Origin: Calothrix sp. C42_A2020_038
GTDB lineage: Bacteria > Cyanobacteriota > Cyanobacteriia > Cyanobacteriales > Nostocaceae
Length of the DNA: 64,000 nucleotides
Assembly (NCBI GenBank): GCA_015272395.1
Contig: JACYLQ010000011.1
Coordinates: 1 to 64,000, forward strand
Direction: 5' to 3'
Under the pieces are notes generated by a model. That model searched no databases. It had not been told where the DNA came from and saw nothing but the letters and a program-made list of their open reading frames with translations. A program made the translations under genes and the position numbers. Below, piece by piece: positions 8,326-16,970 of the stretch (position 1 is the stretch's first letter; every line of letters starts with the position of its first letter).

Positions 8326-9123
8326 ATGTTAGAACTGTACCAATTTGAACTGTCGCAATACTCAGAAAAGGTGCGATTAATTTTGGATTACAAAGGGCTT
8401 AGTTATCGTAAAATTGAAGTAACTCCTGGAATTGGTCAAGTTGAGCTATTTCGCCTTACCGGGCAACGGCAAGTGCCTGTACTCAAGGATGGTAGTAGAT
8501 ACATTGTGGATTCTACTGAGATTGCTAAATATTTGGATTCAGTATATCCGGAACGCCCATTAATACCATTTGATACTAGACGACGTGGTTTAACCTTAAT
8601 GATGGAGGAATGGGCAGATGAGTCGATTGGTATAAAAGGAAGGAAAGCATTATTCGGCGCCATTAGCCAAGACCAGTATTTCCGCAAATCATTGTTACCA
8701 ACCACCACACCCGATATCGTAAGGACATTAGTAGAAGGAGTACCGAGTGATCTATTCAAAGCTCTAGGTATAGGAGTAGGTTATAGCCAGGACGCGATCA
8801 AGAGCGCGATCGAAGACTTAAAACAAGATTTGGAAGCATTATGTTTGATATTGCAGGATAGTCCTTATCTAACAGGAGATGAACCAACTCTGGCCGACTT
8901 TGCTGTAGCTGGTTTATCTATATTATTAAAATTTCCTGAAGGCGATTACTTAGATTTGCCAATTGGTGTTAGAGGTAAAGGTGTTCCAGAATTAGCTAAC
9001 AACATCGCTTTTCAACGCTTTTTTACTTGGCGTGATAATTTGTACGCGCGCTACCGCAAACCTCTAGCTTACAGTACAACTCCTTCAGATAGCGGCGCCC
9101 CAACTTCTATTCAAATCGAGTAG
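8326..9123 (+). CDS. Glutathione S-transferase family protein
   Basis: The 265-residue protein starts with a thioredoxin-fold N-domain: LYQFELSQYSEKVRLILDYKGL (helix 1 and the Ser/Tyr catalytic position near 10-12), then RQVPVLKDG with the cis-Pro and DSTEIAKYLDSVYP with the glutathione gamma-glutamyl-binding Ser. The C-terminal helical domain carries the family N-capping region YLTGDEPTLADFAVAG (about 184-199). AAGGA lies eight bases before the ATG. It stands alone, with no partner gene on the same strand nearby. Likely a cytosolic detoxifying or disulfide-handling enzyme; the substrate cannot be told. The last 20 residues are a polar tail. Confidence 0.92.
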   Translation: MLELYQFELSQYSEKVRLILDYKGLSYRKIEVTPGIGQVELFRLTGQRQVPVLKDGSRYIVDSTEIAKYLDSVYPERPLIPFDTRRRGLTLMMEEWADESIGIKGRKALFGAISQDQYFRKSLLPTTTPDIVRTLVEGVPSDLFKALGIGVGYSQDAIKSAIEDLKQDLEALCLILQDSPYLTGDEPTLADFAVAGLSILLKFPEGDYLDLPIGVRGKGVPELANNIAFQRFFTWRDNLYARYRKPLAYSTTPSDSGAPTSIQIE

Positions 9124-9148
9124 CGACCCTAGTTTTATTTCTCTACGT

Positions 9149-9182
9149 CTCTGTGGTAGCATCTATAGTTTTTACCACAGAG
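9149..9182. terminator. Hairpin downstream of the GST gene
   Basis: CTCTGTGGTA pairs perfectly with TACCACAGAG across 14 bases. It begins 26 bases after the GST stop codon. No U-run follows, so it may be a repeat that only incidentally ends transcription. Confidence 0.5.
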
Positions 9183-9307
9183 GCACAAATGAGCAACCTC
9201 CGCAGAGGAGAGTGGTGTTACATATAGCAATATGTAAAGTAAAATTCATTTTGTCAATCAAGAACTAGCATTTCATATCATTAATTTTGGTAGTATAAAA
9301 AATGTAT

Positions 9308-9363
9308 TGTGGAGCAGGCATCCTTGCCTGAACAACAAAACAGGCATCTTGCCTATTCCACAA
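9308..9363. repeat. Imperfect palindromic repeat with CAGGCA/TGCCTG cores
   Basis: Arms of about 22 bases (TGTGGAGCAGGCATCCTTGC and its approximate complement) face each other across AACAACAAAA. Each arm also contains its own smaller palindrome CAGGCATC..TTGCCTG, so two alternative folds are possible. This resembles mobile palindromic repeats of filamentous cyanobacteria; no second copy is in the window. Confidence 0.65.
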
Positions 9364-9498
9364 CACCCCAAAATGAATGACATAAACCACTAGTAATTAG
9401 TAATTACAATTTTGGGAATAGTACATTTTTTCTGAACTTTTTAACATTAATATTAAAATTCGATTTAATATATATCAAAACGTTATGTGCTTATTAAC

Positions 9499-11232
9499 AT
9501 GCAGTTGGGACAACCGTTAGGTTCAGTAATTCAAGGTTCGCTTACAGGTGGACTAGAAGTGCGTTTGCACCCGGATATTTCTGTTGAAGATATGCGCGTC
9601 GGCAAATTTTTAGTAGTGCAGGGGATACGATCGCGCTTCTTTTGTATGTTGACCGATGTTGCACTTGGTACTGCGAACCAACGAATTGTTGCAAATCCTC
9701 CAAGTTGGGAAGATACTTTTTTACGTGAAGTATTGGCAGGTAGTGGTACTTATGGCACGATTAACTTGGCGCCAATGTTAATGTTTACCCCCGAAGTTGA
9801 AGAAAAAACAACATTCACAAATGGTAAATCTGCAAACTCCTTTGTACCGAATGGAATAAAAGGTTTGGCATCGTTTCAACCCCAAACCAGCACAACAATG
9901 GAATTGTTACCAGTAAAAACGATTCCTAGTCACTTTAGTCAAGTTTACGAAGCATCCGAAGAAGATTTTCGTCGCGTTTTTGGTTGGGAAGACGATATTC
10001 ATCGCAAGAACTTTTCTATAGGCAAACCATTAGACATGGATGTCCCGGTTTGTATTGACTTAGACAGGTTTGTTGAACGCAGTAATGGTGTATTTGGTAA
10101 ATCAGGTACTGGTAAATCTTTCTTAACCCGTTTACTGTTAGCTGGGATAGTTCGCAAAAATGCCGGGGTTAATCTTATATTTGATATGCACTCCGAGTAC
10201 GGTTGGCAAGCTGTTTGCGAAGGTAAACAATATAGTACAGTTAAAGGATTAAAGCAATTATTTCCAGATAAAGTCGAAGTATATACCCTTGACCCAGCTT
10301 CTACAAAACGTCGAGGTGTACAAAACGCTCAAGAACTATACCTTAGCTATGACCAAATCGAAGTCGAAGATATTCGACTTTGCAGTCGTGACCTCGGACT
10401 TTCAGAAGCTAGTCTTGATAACGCGAATATACTCTTTGCCGAATTTGGTAAATCTTGGATTCTTCAATTAATCAATATGACCAACGAAGAAATCAAAACA
10501 TTTTGTGAGGAAAAGCGTGGACACCAAGGTTCTATCACCGCATTGCAACGCAAACTTTTACGAATGGAAAATTTGAAATATATGCGTTCTGCATGTCCAC
10601 AGAATTATGTCAACCAAATTTTAAAAACTCTCGAAGCTGGCAAAAATGTTGTAATTGAGTTTGGTTCGCAGTCAGATATGCTATCTTATATGCTCGTTAC
10701 GAATATGATTACACGTCGTATTCACCAACATTATGTATCGAAAGCCGAGAAATTTCTTCAATCTGGGAATGTAGTAGATAAACCGAACCAATTAGTAATT
10801 ACTATTGAAGAAGCACACCGTTTTCTCGACCCTGCAATTGTTGCTAGTACCATTTTTGGAACCATTGCGCGCGAAATGCGGAAATATTTCGTCACCTTAT
10901 TAGTAGTAGACCAGCGTCCATCCGGAATTGATAATGAAGTTATGTCTCAAATTGGTACGCGCGTTACTGCTTTACTAAACGACGAGAAAGATATCGAAGC
11001 TATATTTACTGGGGTATCAGGTGGCGCCGCACTACGTTCTGTATTAGCAAAATTAGACTCGAAGCAACAAGCATTAATTCTAGGTCACGCAGTACCTATG
11101 CCAGTAGTTGTGCGTACACGTGCTTACGATGAGCAATTCTACCGCGAAATTGGCGACCCAATATGGGAAGAAAAAGATGATGAAGAAGTATTTGCTGCAG
11201 CAGAGTTAGCAAAAGCTGATTTAGGATTTTAA
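9499..11232 (+). CDS. HerA-like DUF87 family ATPase
   Basis: The first 90 residues form a HAS-barrel-like beta domain (LGSVIQGSLTGGLEVRLHPD) typical of HerA. GVFGKSGTGKSFLTRLLLAG is the Walker A region, about residues 197-216 counted from this start. NLIFDMHSEYGW and the LVITIEEAHRFLDP Walker B (about 431-444) follow, then REMRKYFVTLLVVDQRPSGI and an arginine-containing segment. HerA proteins form hexameric DNA translocases, usually with the nuclease NurA in DNA-end processing, but no nurA lies beside it. The GTG at 9487 would add only MLIN; the ATG at 9499 matches the conserved start. The gene converges with the glycosyltransferase, six bases separating their stops. DNA translocation is inferred from the family. 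Confidence 0.88.
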   Translation: MQLGQPLGSVIQGSLTGGLEVRLHPDISVEDMRVGKFLVVQGIRSRFFCMLTDVALGTANQRIVANPPSWEDTFLREVLAGSGTYGTINLAPMLMFTPEVEEKTTFTNGKSANSFVPNGIKGLASFQPQTSTTMELLPVKTIPSHFSQVYEASEEDFRRVFGWEDDIHRKNFSIGKPLDMDVPVCIDLDRFVERSNGVFGKSGTGKSFLTRLLLAGIVRKNAGVNLIFDMHSEYGWQAVCEGKQYSTVKGLKQLFPDKVEVYTLDPASTKRRGVQNAQELYLSYDQIEVEDIRLCSRDLGLSEASLDNANILFAEFGKSWILQLINMTNEEIKTFCEEKRGHQGSITALQRKLLRMENLKYMRSACPQNYVNQILKTLEAGKNVVIEFGSQSDMLSYMLVTNMITRRIHQHYVSKAEKFLQSGNVVDKPNQLVITIEEAHRFLDPAIVASTIFGTIAREMRKYFVTLLVVDQRPSGIDNEVMSQIGTRVTALLNDEKDIEAIFTGVSGGAALRSVLAKLDSKQQALILGHAVPMPVVVRTRAYDEQFYREIGDPIWEEKDDEEVFAAAELAKADLGF

Positions 11233-11238
11233 TATACT

Positions 11239-12318
11239 TTAACGTTGCAAAAAGTCAATTACGTTCTGAGCTATAACTTCATTACCGTCTTTGGCTATTA
11301 ATTCAGATTTTTTCGGTTGCTCAAACCTTTGGTTCAGAAAATCCCAGTCTCCTTCAAAAAATTCTTTTGGTGTCAGGATTTGATGTTGATTGTAGTTAAT
11401 GATACCTTCGATTAAGTATGCAGCTTCGGCGAAATTGTCGCGCGTGACAGTGACTATCGGTACATCAAGTTTAGTGGCTTCGGAAAAAGTTCCGTAACCA
11501 GGTTTGGAAATGACTTGTCCACAAATTGGCATTAAATCTACTGGACGGAATTTACGGTTTGTAATTTTGAGTAAATTTGGTAGCTCTGGCGCCGACGCAT
11601 CAAAAGTGATAAATTGCCAGTCTGAGAAGTTACTGAGGTTGTCATAAGGGAACTGTTTTAAACCCAAACCACCAAAGGTAAGTAGTGCAGTTTTTTCTCT
11701 GGGAGTATTAATTTTCCAAATTGAACTAATTTCTTCATTTGAGTAACGCGGAGAACCACCAGTCAAACCGACATCAGTAATATTGGCAAACATAGACATG
11801 GGTTCGTGGAAAGGAAGACGGAAAGTGCGTTCGACTTTGGTGTAGCATTCACTAATCCAGTCAGCAATTGCGATAAATTCTCCACCCCAGTCACGATAGA
11901 TAAAATCCCAACCAAAGTTAGTCATCATCCAACAGGGAATACCTGCTGTCTTAGCAATTGGCGCCGCAAGGAAGGGAACATCTGCCAAAATGAGATTAAC
12001 GCGATTTTGACGGATAAAGTTGACTTCTGATGCAATCAATGAATTTTGGTTTTTCTTGATTTCCAATAATTTTTCTTTTGTTGTATCTTTATCCATATTT
12101 AAGCTATCAGCTTGTACCACCCCTAAATCATATGCGCGCGGACGATGGATAAAATCACCATCGATGTAACAGTCCAACAACCATCGTGGTGCTGTTGTCA
12201 CCATAATTAGGAGAACTTCCGGAAATAGTTTTTGGATGCTAGCAGCAACAGCAGCTGTACGAGTCGCATGACCAAAGCCGTGATTCGTGATAGCGATATA
12301 TATAGTTGGACGTTGCAT
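11239..12318 (-). CDS. MurG/GT28-like glycosyltransferase
   Basis: The 359-residue protein begins TIYIAITNHGFGHATRTAAVAASI, the glycine-rich acceptor-side motif GHGxGHxTR of GT-B enzymes and L-arabinokinase-type N-domains. The C-terminal half has LLTFGGLGLKQFP, then VDLMPICGQVISKPGYGTFSEA (the donor nucleotide site) and PIVTVTRDNFAEAAYL. No signal or membrane segment is present, so it is cytosolic or membrane-peripheral. The likely reaction is transfer of a nucleotide sugar to a lipid or small acceptor; the substrate is unknown. It may be co-transcribed with the aminotransferase at 12397-13584 upstream (78-base gap). Confidence 0.82.
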   Translation of the reverse strand: MQRPTIYIAITNHGFGHATRTAAVAASIQKLFPEVLLIMVTTAPRWLLDCYIDGDFIHRPRAYDLGVVQADSLNMDKDTTKEKLLEIKKNQNSLIASEVNFIRQNRVNLILADVPFLAAPIAKTAGIPCWMMTNFGWDFIYRDWGGEFIAIADWISECYTKVERTFRLPFHEPMSMFANITDVGLTGGSPRYSNEEISSIWKINTPREKTALLTFGGLGLKQFPYDNLSNFSDWQFITFDASAPELPNLLKITNRKFRPVDLMPICGQVISKPGYGTFSEATKLDVPIVTVTRDNFAEAAYLIEGIINYNQHQILTPKEFFEGDWDFLNQRFEQPKKSELIAKDGNEVIAQNVIDFLQR

Positions 12319-12396
12319 AATAAATAGTAAATTAGGACAGGCTTTGCCACGATTTATAACGCATCATGGTGAACTATGTAAACCCGCCCTACTTAA

Positions 12397-13584
12397 TTAT
12401 TGATTACAAAATTCTTGAATTGCTGCAACCAATCTATCGATTTCAGATTCTAAAGTCAAATAGTGTACACAAGCACGTACACAATCAGGGTTTGCGATGG
12501 TACGAGTTAATATGTTGTGTTGTATTTCTAGATAGCTAACTAGTTTCTGGCTAGTAGTTTGCGGTTGCATGTTGATTAATTGAAATGAAACTAATCCGCT
12601 TTCAGGTGGAGATGTTAACAAGCATTTAACTTGGGGTATTAATTGTAATTTTCGCCATAGGTATTCACTATTTTTTAATATTTGCTGATAACGTTCTTCT
12701 GTACTTCCCCACTTCTGGTGAGTTGCCATCGCTTCCCGTAATCCTGCAAGTAGTGGAAAATCTGAAGTCGCGATTTCATAGCTTCGTCCATCTGGGTGCC
12801 ATGCTTGGGGATGACCTTGTACATCAGTGGAAACACTGCGCCATCCTACAAATGTAGGTAGTAAATTTACTTTTACTTCCGGACGCATATATAACCCACC
12901 TAATCCAGCGGCACCGCACATCCATTTATGTCCTGTAAATGCGTAAAAATCTACTCCCAGTTGATTTAAATTGAGGGGCATTGAACCAAAGGATTGTGCC
13001 GCATCGACTAATAATAATGTTTTGTTCTTATGGCATATTTCAGATATTTTGTCAACAGATAATATTTGACCAGTATTCCAAAGGATGTGACTAATCACAA
13101 GCAAACGAGTATTAGGACGTAAATTCTGTGCAATAACTTCGTACTGATTACTAGCTGTTAGAATTGGGCAAATTGTGACTTCGATTTGAAAACGGCGCCT
13201 TATGGCTTGGGCAATGGCTACGACTGCATGATGTTCGCAATCAGTAAGTAACAAGTGGTCGCCAGGTTGCCAATCAATACCCCACATCGCAATGTTACAA
13301 CCGATGGTAACATTTTCGGTAAGAGTAATTGTTTCAGGTGCAACATGTAAATGAGACGCTATGGCATTTCGTGTTGCAGTGATTTGTTGATTCATCCAGG
13401 GGGAAACAGCATTTCCGAACGGGCCTAGACGCTGCATTTCTAAATGAGCAGTACTTATTGCCTCGATAGCGGCTTGTGGCATTGGTCCTTGTCCGCCATA
13501 GTTAAAATAAGTTTTGTTTGCTAACCCTGGAAATGATGCCCGATGTTGATGCAGTTGGTTTGTTAAGTTAGAGATAGTATTCAT
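12397..13584 (-). CDS. Class V aminotransferase (cysteine desulfurase-like, PLP-dependent)
   Basis: The PLP lysine sits in FYAFTGHKWMCGAAGLGGLY (about residues 216-235), preceded by LLLVDAAQSFGSMPL with the pyridine-ring Asp. The N-terminus TYFNYGGQGPMPQ is the usual family opening. Length (395 residues) is normal. I used the ATG at 13584; a GTG at 13611 would add nine residues of no family character. The specific branch (isopenicillin N epimerase/CsdA-like) cannot be fixed, and the conserved C-terminal desulfurase Cys loop is not evident, so aminotransferase, epimerase or lyase activity are all possible. It diverges from the nuclease gene starting at 13669. Confidence 0.87.
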   Translation of the reverse strand: MNTISNLTNQLHQHRASFPGLANKTYFNYGGQGPMPQAAIEAISTAHLEMQRLGPFGNAVSPWMNQQITATRNAIASHLHVAPETITLTENVTIGCNIAMWGIDWQPGDHLLLTDCEHHAVVAIAQAIRRRFQIEVTICPILTASNQYEVIAQNLRPNTRLLVISHILWNTGQILSVDKISEICHKNKTLLLVDAAQSFGSMPLNLNQLGVDFYAFTGHKWMCGAAGLGGLYMRPEVKVNLLPTFVGWRSVSTDVQGHPQAWHPDGRSYEIATSDFPLLAGLREAMATHQKWGSTEERYQQILKNSEYLWRKLQLIPQVKCLLTSPPESGLVSFQLINMQPQTTSQKLVSYLEIQHNILTRTIANPDCVRACVHYLTLESEIDRLVAAIQEFCNQ

Positions 13585-13668
13585 TTTATATTGATGTGAT
13601 TTTACGAACACTGACTTTAGTTATTTGTGTTACTTCTATTCGTACCAAATTATTGTTAGCCTAGATGA

Positions 13669-15381
13669 ATGTTAATTAATGCTGAACTATTGCTGCAATA
13701 CCAACGCTGTAGGCGCCGGCCGTTTTTAGACATCTACGGTGACCACACACAGCGTTCACAACCAACTGATTTACTAGTCAAACTTCAACAAGATAAAATT
13801 ATCCACCAAAAAAGTATTCTACGAAACATAGAATATATTCGCCCAGTGTACCGACCAGGTGACTGGCGTATAGGGGCGATAAGAACCTTGGAATTGATGC
13901 AGGAAGGTGTTGACTATATTTACCAAGGAGTATTGGTAGGGAATTATGCTGATATTGAGTGGCGCCTCCAAGAAACAAATAGCTTAAACCAGGATGTATT
14001 AAATACTGAGTTGACTCCCACGCTTTTGGTTGCAGGTACCGATGCTCATAATGATAGTGCCTCTACCCTTACCTTACCGCTTGAGGATTTTAGCAACTAT
14101 ACAGCGCCACAATTATTTTCTCCTTTTGTCCCAAATCGTGAGTATACGTTAGTAAGTTGCCCTGATTTGCTGATTAAGCAACCAGGAAAATCACAATTTG
14201 GTGATTGGACATACATTCCCACAACTATCGAACTTGGTAAGCGCCCGAAACAAGAGTATCAAGTACTTGCCGCATATCATGCAGAACTACTAAGAATGGT
14301 ACAACAAGTAGAACCAGCAACTGCTTGCTTGATGCTCCGGTCAAAAGAAACGAGTTACCACGTTGATTTGCGAAGATGGACTGTGCAAATGCAACGAGTT
14401 TTGTCGCAATGCGTTCAATCATTAGAAGCGCCAACAGCGCCTGAAGTGTTCATCTCACGGCAAAAATGTACTCTTTGTCATTGGTATAGTGATTGTTATA
14501 GGGTTGCAAGTGCTTCACATCATCTCTCACTATTACCAGGAGTAACTCCTGTTCGCTTTGCTCAACTTCAAGCTCTCAATATTACTACTCCCGAATCTCT
14601 AGCAACCACGAATCCAGTTGATTTAGAAAATTTACCTGGGTTTGATAGTTATATTGCATCTAAGCTAGTAACACAAGCTCGATCAATTAGTGAAAATCGG
14701 GCATTGCTACTCCCTGTGGAGACACGCAAGCTAGAAGAAGATGACATTATTGATAATTCAGCGTATAATATAAGCCTCTCTTCGTTACGCCCTAGCCAAA
14801 TTGCTTTTTTAGATATTCGCATTAACTACCCTGTCGAATTATACTTTGATATCGAAGCACAGCCAGATTTAAATTTAAATTACTTGTTAGGAGTTTTAGT
14901 CGTTGATAATGTTGCACAAACAGAGCGTTTTTATTCGTTTTTGGCAGAAAAGCCTGAAGATGAACTATTTGTGTGGCAGCAATTTCTAAATTTAGTCAAC
15001 CAGTACCCACAGGCGCCGATTTTCCATTTTTGTGTGTATGAATTTGATACTGTAAAGCGACTAGCAAAACTATATGGCACTCAGAATCATGTGGTGTTAC
15101 CTATACTTAGCCGCTTTGTCGATGTCTACGAAGAATTGATTAAGAGCGTGACTTTACCCATAGAAAGCTATGCTCTCAAAGCTATTGCTAAGTGGTTAGG
15201 CTTTGAATGGCGTGATAGCAATGCTAGTGGAGCTAAGTGTATTTACTGGTATGACCAATGGTTGAAAACAGGAAATCATACTTTGCTCGAAATTATCCAG
15301 CGCTATAACGAAGATGACTGTCGTGCCACACACTGCGTCAAAGATTGGTTAGTTAAATTTTTGGAAGAAGCAAAAAATTAA
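13669..15381 (+). CDS. TM0106-family RecB-like nuclease with RNase H-type domain
   Basis: Of 570 residues, the first half carries a RecB-type nuclease fold: LLLQYQRCRRRPFLDIYG (first Fe-S Cys), IPTTIELGKRPKQEYQVLAAYHAEL (Asp/Glu-x-Lys region) and the cysteine cluster KCTLCHWYSDC (about 264-274), which fits a 4Fe-4S RecB domain. A helix-hairpin-helix segment (LPGVTPVRFAQLQALNITTPESL, about 285-330) follows. The C-terminal third is an RNase H-like exonuclease: VELYFDIEAQPDLNLNYLLG, HFCVYEFDTVKRLAK and YNEDDCRAT, which supplies the acidic residues. This order matches the TM0106 putative RecB family (TIGR03491). It acts on DNA or RNA in the cytosol, but its pathway is unknown. Confidence 0.9.
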   Translation: MLINAELLLQYQRCRRRPFLDIYGDHTQRSQPTDLLVKLQQDKIIHQKSILRNIEYIRPVYRPGDWRIGAIRTLELMQEGVDYIYQGVLVGNYADIEWRLQETNSLNQDVLNTELTPTLLVAGTDAHNDSASTLTLPLEDFSNYTAPQLFSPFVPNREYTLVSCPDLLIKQPGKSQFGDWTYIPTTIELGKRPKQEYQVLAAYHAELLRMVQQVEPATACLMLRSKETSYHVDLRRWTVQMQRVLSQCVQSLEAPTAPEVFISRQKCTLCHWYSDCYRVASASHHLSLLPGVTPVRFAQLQALNITTPESLATTNPVDLENLPGFDSYIASKLVTQARSISENRALLLPVETRKLEEDDIIDNSAYNISLSSLRPSQIAFLDIRINYPVELYFDIEAQPDLNLNYLLGVLVVDNVAQTERFYSFLAEKPEDELFVWQQFLNLVNQYPQAPIFHFCVYEFDTVKRLAKLYGTQNHVVLPILSRFVDVYEELIKSVTLPIESYALKAIAKWLGFEWRDSNASGAKCIYWYDQWLKTGNHTLLEIIQRYNEDDCRATHCVKDWLVKFLEEAKN

Positions 15382-15473
15382 AAATAAATAAAGTATTGTT
15401 TTTGCAATACAAAAGCTATTTGCTCCAACATACCTAGATTCACTTATGATATCGTGTTGGTGATTTTTATGAT

Positions 15474-16667
15474 ATGGCTATGGCTATGCAGCAAATCAAC
15501 AAACACTTTAGCTTACGATTAATTGTTTACTTTTTTATACCAATTCTAATTCTTAGCTTATTGTTTTCTAATGTACCTTCATCCGCAGTTGAAATCACAG
15601 ACATTGAATTTATCGGGGAAGCTACAATACCAACAGGTACAACTTTGAAAAATACAGCTGTTGGCGGATTGTCTGGCATTGCTTACGATGATATCGGCCA
15701 AATTTATTATGCTATCTCTGACGACCGCAGTGAAAAAGCTCCTGCACGTCTTACTACTCTTAAAATCGATTTAAGTCAAGAAGTATTGAAAGAAAGTGGA
15801 GCGGCGCCTGTTGGTGTGACTTTTCTGTTAGATAAAGATAATCAAAATTTTGCAAGGGGGACAATCGATCCTGAAGGAATTGCTTTAACAGGTCGTGGAA
15901 CCGCATTTATATCTTCTGAAGGTGATGCAGGAAAACTGATTAATCCATTTGTCAAAGAGTTTTCACTTGCTTCTGGTCAGGAGATTGTAAGCTTGCCAAT
16001 TCCAGATAGGTTTTTGCCTTCAAGTGGCGGGGACAGAGGTATTCGCAATAACTTGGCATTTGAAAGCCTTACTATTACCCCAGATAAAAAACGCTTATTT
16101 ACAGCTACCGAAAACGCACTCATCCAAGATGGTTCTGAGGCGAAATCAGGGATTAGTACAAATTGCCGTATTTTAGAATATAATCTTTCTAATAATCAAC
16201 TGGAAAAAGAATATTTATATCAAACCGAAGCGATTAAACCTTTGATTAATCTTACAGGTAGATATGCTCAAGGTTTAACAGATTTGTTGGCGATTGATAA
16301 TCAAGGGCATTTTCTCAGTATCGAGCGCGCGTTTACAGGTTTGGGATTTGCTGTCTCCCTATTTCAAGTTTCCTTAGAAGGTGCAACCAACATACACGAT
16401 ACTGATAGTCTTTTGAGTCTGGAGACAAACAAGGTAACACCTGTTCGGAAAAAACTATTGTTAGATTTACGTAAACTTGATGTCTTACTTGATAATATCG
16501 AAGGTTTAACATTTGGTCAGCCCCTATCCAATGGACAACCAACCTTAATTCTTGTTAGCGATAACAACTTTCAGAAAATCCAGCGTACACAATTTCTAGC
16601 TTTCAAGCTCAAAACTAAGTCACCATCACTGCTACAACAGTTATTACGTGGTATCACCCCTAGATAG
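15474..16667 (+). CDS. Exported phytase-like (esterase-like activity of phytase) beta-propeller protein
   Basis: The signal peptide is MAMAMQQINKHFSLRL followed by a long hydrophobic stretch and SSAVE. The mature part, GEATIPTGTTLKNTAVGGLSGIAYD and then YYAISDDRSEKAPARLTTL, FDPEGIA-like IDPEGIALTGRGTAFISSEGD and RGIRNNLAFESLTITPDKKRLFTATENAL, fits the PF13449 phytase-like family, a periplasmic beta-propeller often found near alkaline-phosphatase genes. Three closely spaced ATGs (15474, 15480, 15486) are possible starts. A terminator follows at 16725. Phosphoester hydrolysis is inferred; the family is poorly tested. Confidence 0.87.
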   Translation: MAMAMQQINKHFSLRLIVYFFIPILILSLLFSNVPSSAVEITDIEFIGEATIPTGTTLKNTAVGGLSGIAYDDIGQIYYAISDDRSEKAPARLTTLKIDLSQEVLKESGAAPVGVTFLLDKDNQNFARGTIDPEGIALTGRGTAFISSEGDAGKLINPFVKEFSLASGQEIVSLPIPDRFLPSSGGDRGIRNNLAFESLTITPDKKRLFTATENALIQDGSEAKSGISTNCRILEYNLSNNQLEKEYLYQTEAIKPLINLTGRYAQGLTDLLAIDNQGHFLSIERAFTGLGFAVSLFQVSLEGATNIHDTDSLLSLETNKVTPVRKKLLLDLRKLDVLLDNIEGLTFGQPLSNGQPTLILVSDNNFQKIQRTQFLAFKLKTKSPSLLQQLLRGITPR

Positions 16668-16724
16668 GAATAGGATTTTACTCTTATCACTCTCATATTA
16701 AGTATATATACTGAAGCCGAAAGA

Positions 16725-16746
16725 ACCGCTTGCCCAGCGGTTTTTA
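16725..16746 (+). terminator. Rho-independent terminator
   Basis: ACCGCT pairs with AGCGGT across TGCCC and is followed by TTTTT. It ends the phytase-like gene 58 bases after its stop. Confidence 0.85.
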
Positions 16747-16970
16747 TGTTTCAGTGAATTTTCTCATATGGATAGCTTCAAGTATGTGTTAAACCTTGTT
16801 TAGATAGTTTTACAGAGACTACTTTTTTACTTTATAGAGATTTTATATTTGCTTAAACTATATTTTATGTACTTTATCCAATTTGTAAATAATTGTGATT
16901 TATGTCACGTTATACTTAAAAATAAATATCTCTAAGGCAAATTCTAGCAATGAAATGAAAAATAATATTT

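Noticed and set aside
9499-11232. HerA-NurA or HerA-based defence pair
   Set aside because: Neighbouring genes on both sides are metabolic or convergent; no nuclease or SIR2-like partner is adjacent, so I keep it as a solitary ATPase.
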